Shown one piece after another: positions 9,339 through 12,709 of a stretch of 12,709 nucleotides of DNA. The translations under genes were made by a program, and so were the position numbers. The notes under the pieces are model-generated. The model searched no databases. It had not been told where the DNA came from and worked only from the letters and a program-made list of their open reading frames with translations. Each line of letters begins with the position of its first letter. The first letter of the stretch is position 1. The stretch lies in assembly GCA_937902285.1 (NCBI GenBank), contig CALGTB010000053.1, positions 1 through 12,709 of the forward strand. The letters are read 5' to 3'. This DNA comes from an uncultured Actinomycetes bacterium. Lineage in GTDB: Bacteria > Actinomycetota > Actinomycetes > S36-B12.

Positions 9339-9381
9339 CGAAGCGGGCTCCCGACCTGGTCGGGAGCCCGCTTCGCTTTCT
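9339..9381 (+). terminator. Rho-independent terminator after groEL
   Basis: Bases 9339-9356 and 9358-9375 are perfect reverse complements over 18 bp around a single central T. In RNA this folds as a GC-rich stem of about 16 bp with a small loop. The tail CTTTCT is a poor U-tract, common in high-GC actinobacteria. It lies 18 bases after the groEL stop. Confidence 0.85.
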
Positions 9382-9386
9382 ACGAT
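9381..9386 (+). promoter_or_regulatory. -10 box for leaderless GNAT transcript
   Basis: TACGAT fits the actinobacterial TANNNT -10 pattern and stands exactly six bases before GTG 9393, which would put the transcription start on the G of the start codon. No Shine-Dalgarno or clear -35 box is visible. It abuts the groEL terminator. Confidence 0.55.
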
Positions 9387-9392
9387 GAGCCG

Positions 9393-9902
9393 GTGAGTCC
9401 GCGAGTGCGACGCGCCACGGCCGTCGACATCGACGCCCTGGAGCGGATCGAGACAGCCGCCGATGACATCGTGAAGGACCTGCTCGGCGTCGATGACTGG
9501 GGTGCGGTCACCAGCGGCCCAGCACGAGCGAGCATGCCGGGCTTCATCCTCGTGGCAGCCGACGACGAGAGCGACGCAGCCGTCGGGTTCGCCCATGTGG
9601 TGGAGAGGCCGGACTCCGTGCACCTCGACCAGCTCTCGGTGCTTCCCACCCATGCGCGACGCGGGCTGGGGCGGGCGCTGCTCATGGCCGCCATGTCTGA
9701 GGCGGCGGAGCGCGGCGGCACGCGCATGACCCTCGTCACCTACGCGGACGTCCCGTGGAACGCACCGTTCTACCGGACCTGCGGATTCGTCGAGGACAGC
9801 ACGGACTCCGCGCTGGCGCGCAGCCTCCTGCTGACGGAGTCCGAGGCCGAGCTCGCCCGGTACGGGCGGCGGGTGCCCATGGTCGCCGAGCTGTCCACCT
9901 AG
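9393..9902 (+). CDS. GNAT family N-acetyltransferase
   Basis: A 169-residue GCN5-related acetyltransferase that should transfer acetyl from acetyl-CoA to an amine. Motif A, QLSVLPTHARRGLGRALL (80-97), contains the acetyl-CoA pyrophosphate-binding RRGLGR turn (89-94). Motif B is the NAPFYRTCGF segment (123-132), with the Tyr that usually acts as general acid. The length suits a single GNAT domain. It starts with GTG just after the groEL terminator and has no ribosome site, but a TANNNT box six bases upstream points to a leaderless mRNA. GTG 9405 is a possible shorter start. No neighbour suggests a substrate: amino acids, peptides, polyamines and small toxic amines are all possible. The family is firm and the function unknown. 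Confidence 0.88.
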   Translation: MSPRVRRATAVDIDALERIETAADDIVKDLLGVDDWGAVTSGPARASMPGFILVAADDESDAAVGFAHVVERPDSVHLDQLSVLPTHARRGLGRALLMAAMSEAAERGGTRMTLVTYADVPWNAPFYRTCGFVEDSTDSALARSLLLTESEAELARYGRRVPMVAELST

Positions 9903-9930
9903 GTTCGGGGCGACGGAGGCCACGCCGTGG

Positions 9931-9936
9931 CAGGCT
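9931..9936 (+). promoter_or_regulatory. Possible -10 box before the YceI-like gene
   Basis: CAGGCT stands six bases before GTG 9943, the spacing of the other leaderless-type starts here. The first base is C instead of T. It favours GTG 9943 over GTG 9937, though GGCAGG (9929-9934) overlaps it and could instead act as a weak ribosome site. Confidence 0.3.
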
Positions 9937-9942
9937 GTGCAC

Positions 9943-10440
9943 GTGACGAGTCATGCCGGCAGCTGGTCAGTCCACACCTTCGACGGAGCCGACGTGCGCC
10001 TGCGCAGCGGGCGGATCGGGATCATGAGCGTCGACGTGACGGCCCCCGTGACCGCCGGCGAGCTCCATGTCACGGGCAGTGGCGTGCGCCTCACGCTGAC
10101 GCTGGCCCTCGACAAGCTGAGGACCAGCTTCATGCTCGAGGCGGCAGCGCGGTCATTGGTGAAGCGGCACGACGCGCATGCCCTGGGCTACGAGGGCTCG
10201 GGTCCGGCCAGTGACGTGCCCTGGCAGGTGACCGGCGCTGCCGTCTCCGGTGACGTCAACATCGAGCTCGTGCTCACGGTGACCCCCGTCGGGCCGGAGC
10301 ACGATCCGATGTCCGAGATCGAGCTCGTCGGGAGCGCGGACATCGGCACGGTCCACCTGCCGCTGCCCGGGCTGGGCACCGTCGACGACTTCGCGTTCGA
10401 CGTCGACGCCCGGCTCGCCCTTCGGAAGCACCCGGCCTAG
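9943..10440 (+). CDS. Small YceI-like/hypothetical beta-barrel protein
   Basis: A 165-residue protein without signal peptide or membrane segment; GTG 9937 would add two residues. The alternating hydrophobic pattern suggests mostly beta strands: WSVHTFDGADVRLRSGR (8-24), GVRLTLTLAL (47-56) and VNIELVLTVTPV (105-116). A central segment, LRTSFMLEAAARSL (59-72), then KRHDAHALGYEGSGP (74-88), resembles the middle of YceI-domain proteins, lipocalin-like barrels that bind polyisoprenoid-type lipids. The last part, DDFAFDVDARLAL, would close the barrel. The lack of an export signal means that, if YceI-like, it belongs to the cytoplasmic members found in actinobacteria. It lies 40 bases downstream of the GNAT gene on the same strand and may be cotranscribed. 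The YceI call is tentative; that this is a real gene is supported by gene spacing and composition. Confidence 0.6.
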   Translation: MTSHAGSWSVHTFDGADVRLRSGRIGIMSVDVTAPVTAGELHVTGSGVRLTLTLALDKLRTSFMLEAAARSLVKRHDAHALGYEGSGPASDVPWQVTGAAVSGDVNIELVLTVTPVGPEHDPMSEIELVGSADIGTVHLPLPGLGTVDDFAFDVDARLALRKHPA

Positions 10441-10466
10441 CCGGTCGCAGGCCAGCGCACTCTGCG

Positions 10467-11381
10467 TCAGCCCGCGCTGCACCACTCACCGGGAGTGTGC
10501 GCGGTGTGGACCACCCGGAGCTCGGTCTCGAGGTCGCCGGTGGTCACGGGCCGCAGGTCCGGTGAGATCCGCCACTCGACACGCTCGTCCGGAGTCGTCC
10601 ACCGTGCACGCTCGGCCAGTGCGAGGGGGATCAGGCGCAGCCGGGCATCCATCCACTCCGGAGTCCAGGGACCGTCCTCGAGGATCGACTGAGCAGGGCG
10701 GAACTCGAGGTAGACGGTGCGGCGCAGCGCGTTGCCCGAGGCCGGAGGCGAGCCGTGAACGACCATGTCGTCGTGCACCAGCACGTCGCCCGCCTCGAGA
10801 TCGACCTCGACGGCGCCCGGCAGCGCCCACCCATGCGTCTCGGCGAGGGCGCACGCGTCGGTGCGCTCCTTCTGCGATCCGGGGATGACGTGGAGCGCGC
10901 CGGCGCCGCTGCGCGACGCGTCGAGGTAGACGTCGATGTTGAACAGCCGGTGCCGCCGGTGGTGCACGGCGTCCTGGTGCCAGGGCACGGGAGCGCCGTC
11001 TCCCGCGGCCTTCAGCACCATCGACTCGTAGGTCGGCACGAAGTCCGGGCCGGCGAGGCTCTCAGCGATGCCGAGCACCGCGCGCGAGCCCAGCAGCTCC
11101 AGCGACGCCGGCTCGCCCTTGGAGTGGATGTAGTCGACGCGCCACATCGACGGACCGCTGGGGCGGTCGGCGAAGAGCCAGTCGGTGCCGCTGCGCGGAC
11201 CCTGCGCCTGCCCGTCGGCCATCCAGCGCTCCGATGCGGCCCGCAGCCGGGCAAGCAGGCCGGCATCGATGCGCTGCCTGAGGATGAGGAAGCCGTTGCG
11301 GTCGAACTCCTCGACCTGCTCGGGGGTGAGCAGACCGCGGTCGAGCTCGGTCGGGCGGGGGGACGTCGAGGTCTCGGTCAT
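10467..11381 (-). CDS. Phytanoyl-CoA dioxygenase (PhyH)-family Fe(II)/2-oxoglutarate oxygenase
   Basis: A complete 304-residue cytoplasmic oxygenase. The iron ligands are visible as WHQD (His135, Asp137) and VVHG (His209), and the 2-oxoglutarate-binding arginine is Arg220 or 221, about eleven residues after the distal histidine, as usual. TPEQVEEFDRNGFLILR (19-35) is the typical N-terminus of the family, and GALHVIPGSQK (161-171) is its conserved core strand. Such enzymes hydroxylate diverse small molecules, using oxygen and 2-oxoglutarate; the substrate cannot be deduced. It is divergently transcribed from an AraC-type regulator across 69 bases, which suggests that the regulator controls it in response to its substrate. 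A TAGACT box lies six bases before the ATG and no ribosome site is present, so the mRNA is probably leaderless. It converges on the YceI-like gene with a 26-base gap. Confidence 0.88.
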   Translation of the reverse strand: MTETSTSPRPTELDRGLLTPEQVEEFDRNGFLILRQRIDAGLLARLRAASERWMADGQAQGPRSGTDWLFADRPSGPSMWRVDYIHSKGEPASLELLGSRAVLGIAESLAGPDFVPTYESMVLKAAGDGAPVPWHQDAVHHRRHRLFNIDVYLDASRSGAGALHVIPGSQKERTDACALAETHGWALPGAVEVDLEAGDVLVHDDMVVHGSPPASGNALRRTVYLEFRPAQSILEDGPWTPEWMDARLRLIPLALAERARWTTPDERVEWRISPDLRPVTTGDLETELRVVHTAHTPGEWCSAG

Positions 11382-11387
11382 TCCGCG

Positions 11388-11393
11388 AGTCTA
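11388..11393 (-). promoter_or_regulatory. -10 box for leaderless PhyH-family transcript
   Basis: On the minus strand TAGACT is followed by exactly six bases and then the ATG at 11381. This TANNNT-N6-ATG layout places transcription start on the A of the start codon. No Shine-Dalgarno sequence is present. Confidence 0.55.
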
Positions 11394-11400
11394 GGCAGGT

Positions 11401-11414
11401 GTATCCGGGCATAC
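11401..11414. promoter_or_regulatory. Candidate operator palindrome in the divergent promoter region
   Basis: GTAT at 11401-11404 and ATAC at 11411-11414 form a 4-bp inverted repeat around six GC-rich bases. It lies between the two outward-facing -10 boxes, where a regulator could control both promoters. AraC proteins more often bind direct repeats, so this is only a candidate. Confidence 0.25.
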
Positions 11415-11415
11415 T
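11410..11415 (+). promoter_or_regulatory. Possible -10 box of the AraC-type regulator gene
   Basis: CATACT (one change from TATACT) stands six bases before ATG 11422. That ATG is out of frame with the regulator reading frame, which leaves the true start unclear. Confidence 0.4.
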
Positions 11416-11421
11416 GCTGTG

Positions 11422-11454
11422 ATGCGCGCCAGTTCTTCCCGGATCCTCGCGTGA
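11422..11454 (+). other. Ten-codon leader ORF, or frameshifted original start, of the AraC-type gene
   Basis: ATG 11422 opens a short frame reading MRASSSRILA. Its TGA overlaps the GTG start of the regulator (GTGA, 11451-11454). It may be a coupled leader peptide. Alternatively it is the original start of the regulator, separated from the rest by a one-base loss near 11430, because the regulator frame reads QFFPDPRVNAAEPLHEVF across the same bases and so looks coding upstream of the GTG. Confidence 0.35.
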
Positions 11455-12245
11455 ATGCGGCGGAGCCTCTGCACGAGGTCTTCGGCCTGGCCTGCGGCCT
11501 CTCGCTGCGTCCCTCGATGGCCCGCGCCCACCGGCACGACGACATCGAGGTGATCCTCCCGCTCGACGGATCCGCCGTGCTCGAGCACGCCGGCGGCCGC
11601 CACGAGCTGACCGACCGCTCGTGCGCGGTGTTCTGGGCCGGCCGCCCGCACCGCGTGGTCGACCACGACGACGGCATGACGGTCGCCTGGCTGACGGTCC
11701 CGTTGGTCGACGTGCTCGCGTGGTCGCTGCCCACGTCGTTCACCGGCCGGATGCTGAGCGGAGGGCTCTCCACCTTCGATGCCCCAGCGGCGCTCGAGGC
11801 CGCCATGCAGGCGTGGCAGCGCGACATCGGCGCGTCGCCGGCCCTCACGCACGCCGTGCGGCTGGAGTCGCACGCGCTGCTGCTCCGTGCCGCGTCCTTC
11901 GGGAGCACCAGCGCCCCGACGCGCTCGCTCGACGTGGCCACGGCGATGGCCGCCTACATCTCCAGCCGCTTCCGCGACCCGCTTCGCGTGAGCGACGTGG
12001 CCGCCGTGGTTCACCTGCATCCGAGCACGGCCGCGGCGACCTTCCGGCGTGACATGGGCATCACGATCGGGGAGTACCTCGCGCAGTGCCGCGTCGCCGA
12101 GGCCCAGAGGCTGCTGATCTCCAGCGATGCGACGACGAGTGACATCGCCGTGCAGTCGGGCTTCGGGTCGACGAGCCGCCTCTACGAGCGCTTCGTGCGC
12201 GACACGGGCATGCCGCCGGGGGCGTACCGCAGGTCGATGCGGTGA
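11451..12245 (+). CDS. AraC family transcriptional regulator
   Basis: From GTG 11451 the protein has 264 residues. The N-terminal half is a cupin-like effector domain, with HRHDDIEVILPLDG (27-40) and AVFWAGRPHRVV (59-70) as its first strands. The C-terminal domain carries two helix-turn-helix motifs, about 178-200 and 228-250. The second contains the AraC signature core: SDIAVQSGFGSTSRLYERF, then GMPPGAYRRS. The pattern recalls MelR-like sensors of small ligands, but the ligand is unknown. The adjacent divergent oxygenase gene is the obvious target; galactokinase, which converges three bases after the stop, is a less likely one. No ribosome site precedes GTG 11451, and coding-like sequence continues upstream in frame without an NTG codon close by, so the start is uncertain and a small frameshift is possible. 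The family is firm. Confidence 0.87.
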   Translation: MNAAEPLHEVFGLACGLSLRPSMARAHRHDDIEVILPLDGSAVLEHAGGRHELTDRSCAVFWAGRPHRVVDHDDGMTVAWLTVPLVDVLAWSLPTSFTGRMLSGGLSTFDAPAALEAAMQAWQRDIGASPALTHAVRLESHALLLRAASFGSTSAPTRSLDVATAMAAYISSRFRDPLRVSDVAAVVHLHPSTAAATFRRDMGITIGEYLAQCRVAEAQRLLISSDATTSDIAVQSGFGSTSRLYERFVRDTGMPPGAYRRSMR

Positions 12246-12248
12246 CGC

Positions 12249-12709
12249 TCACTCGCGGTGGGCGCCCTCGGACGGAACGGCGACGAAGTGCTCCGGCGCG
12301 GTGAACCCGGCATCGGCAAAGGCCGCGTCGATGGCGTGCGCAACGGCGTCCGCACTGGTGCGGTCGACGAGGGCGATGGTGCACCCCCCGAAGCCGCCCC
12401 CCGTCATCCGCGCGCCTCGGGCGCCTGCCGCAAGAGCGGCCTCGACAGCGCAGTCGAGCTGCGGCACGGTCACCCGGAAGTCGTCCCTGAGCGAGGCGTG
12501 GGACGCCGTCAGCTCGGGTCCGATCTCCATCGCGCGGCCCGACTCGAGCAGGGCGCGGGTGGCAAGGACGCGGGCATTCTCGGTGATCACGTGCCGAGCG
12601 CACGCCGCCTGCTCGTCGGACAGCCGTTGCATCGCGGCGTCGAGGTCGGACAGCGTCGCGTCACGCAGGCTGGGCACGGCCATGATCGACGTCGCCTCCT
12701 CGCACATCC
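12249..12709 (-). CDS. galK: Galactokinase, C-terminal part
   Basis: The last 153 or so codons of a galactokinase whose 5' part is right of the window. ARHVITENARVLATRALLES, then ELTASHASLRDDFRVT and PQLDCAVEAALAAGARGARM, lead to TGGGFGGCTIALV. These are the distinctive C-terminal motifs of GHMP-family galactokinases, the last being the Gly-rich loop of motif 3. The enzyme phosphorylates galactose to galactose-1-phosphate in the Leloir pathway. The ATG near 12707 is internal, because family members have about 230 more residues before this region. The gene converges on the AraC-type gene with only three bases between the stops, leaving no room for a terminator. A galT or galE partner may lie outside the window. 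It is metabolically adjacent to the maltodextrin operon but not linked to it by transcription. Confidence 0.93.
   Translation of the reverse strand, partial: MCEEATSIMAVPSLRDATLSDLDAAMQRLSDEQAACARHVITENARVLATRALLESGRAMEIGPELTASHASLRDDFRVTVPQLDCAVEAALAAGARGARMTGGGFGGCTIALVDRTSADAVAHAIDAAFADAGFTAPEHFVAVPSEGAHRE

Noticed and set aside
10441..10466. Possible bidirectional terminator in the convergent gap between the YceI-like and PhyH-family genes
   Set aside because: There are scattered GC repeats but no stem of useful length with a T- or A-run on either side.
10755..11450. Open frame running in frame upstream of the AraC-type gene, giving a 496-residue reading frame
   Set aside because: It is antisense to the PhyH-family gene, which has intact catalytic motifs. 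The upstream part is low-complexity and has no family resemblance; high GC removes stop codons.

Overview
The window is high-GC, densely packed DNA from an actinomycete. The GroEL2-type chaperonin with a GGM tail and no adjacent groES, the HrcA/CIRCE control, the GTG and TTG starts and the leaderless-type promoters all fit Actinomycetota. A member of Nocardioidaceae (Aeromicrobium- or Nocardioides-like) is my guess from overall resemblance only. No mobile element, tRNA, rRNA, CRISPR array or integration scar is visible, and no intergenic gap exceeds about 120 bases.

Bases 1-7567 (+ strand) hold the distal part of a maltodextrin/starch utilisation operon. It contains the C-terminus of a MalF-type permease, a complete MalG-type permease, a cytoplasmic GH13 neopullulanase/cyclomaltodextrinase-like enzyme, a MalK/MsmK-type ABC ATPase, a secreted GH13 alpha-amylase, and a small divergent MalE-like binding protein. 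The first five reading frames overlap or nearly touch (ATGA, TAGTG, a 2-nt gap, then a 14-nt overlap with a TTG start), so they are probably translationally coupled. The layout suggests a complete route. The secreted amylase cuts starch outside the cell, the ABC importer brings in maltodextrins, and the internal GH13 enzyme breaks them down. The main MalE gene and the operon's promoter and regulator presumably lie left of the window.

Bases 7568-9380 are the heat-shock unit: a promoter covered by two tandem CIRCE operators, groEL, and a strong 18-bp inverted-repeat terminator. Bases 9381-10440 carry a GNAT acetyltransferase and a small YceI-like protein, both + strand. A phytanoyl-CoA-dioxygenase-like gene (- strand) and an AraC-type regulator (+ strand) then diverge from a 69-bp intergenic region. 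The 3' part of a galactokinase gene (- strand) runs off the right edge.

I do not see a convincing new biological system. The points that most deserve a second look are the doubled CIRCE operator, a shared YANNNT-N6-start arrangement in front of five genes without a Shine-Dalgarno site, a probable start or frame problem at the AraC gene, and a cysteine-free binding protein that cannot be a lipoprotein.
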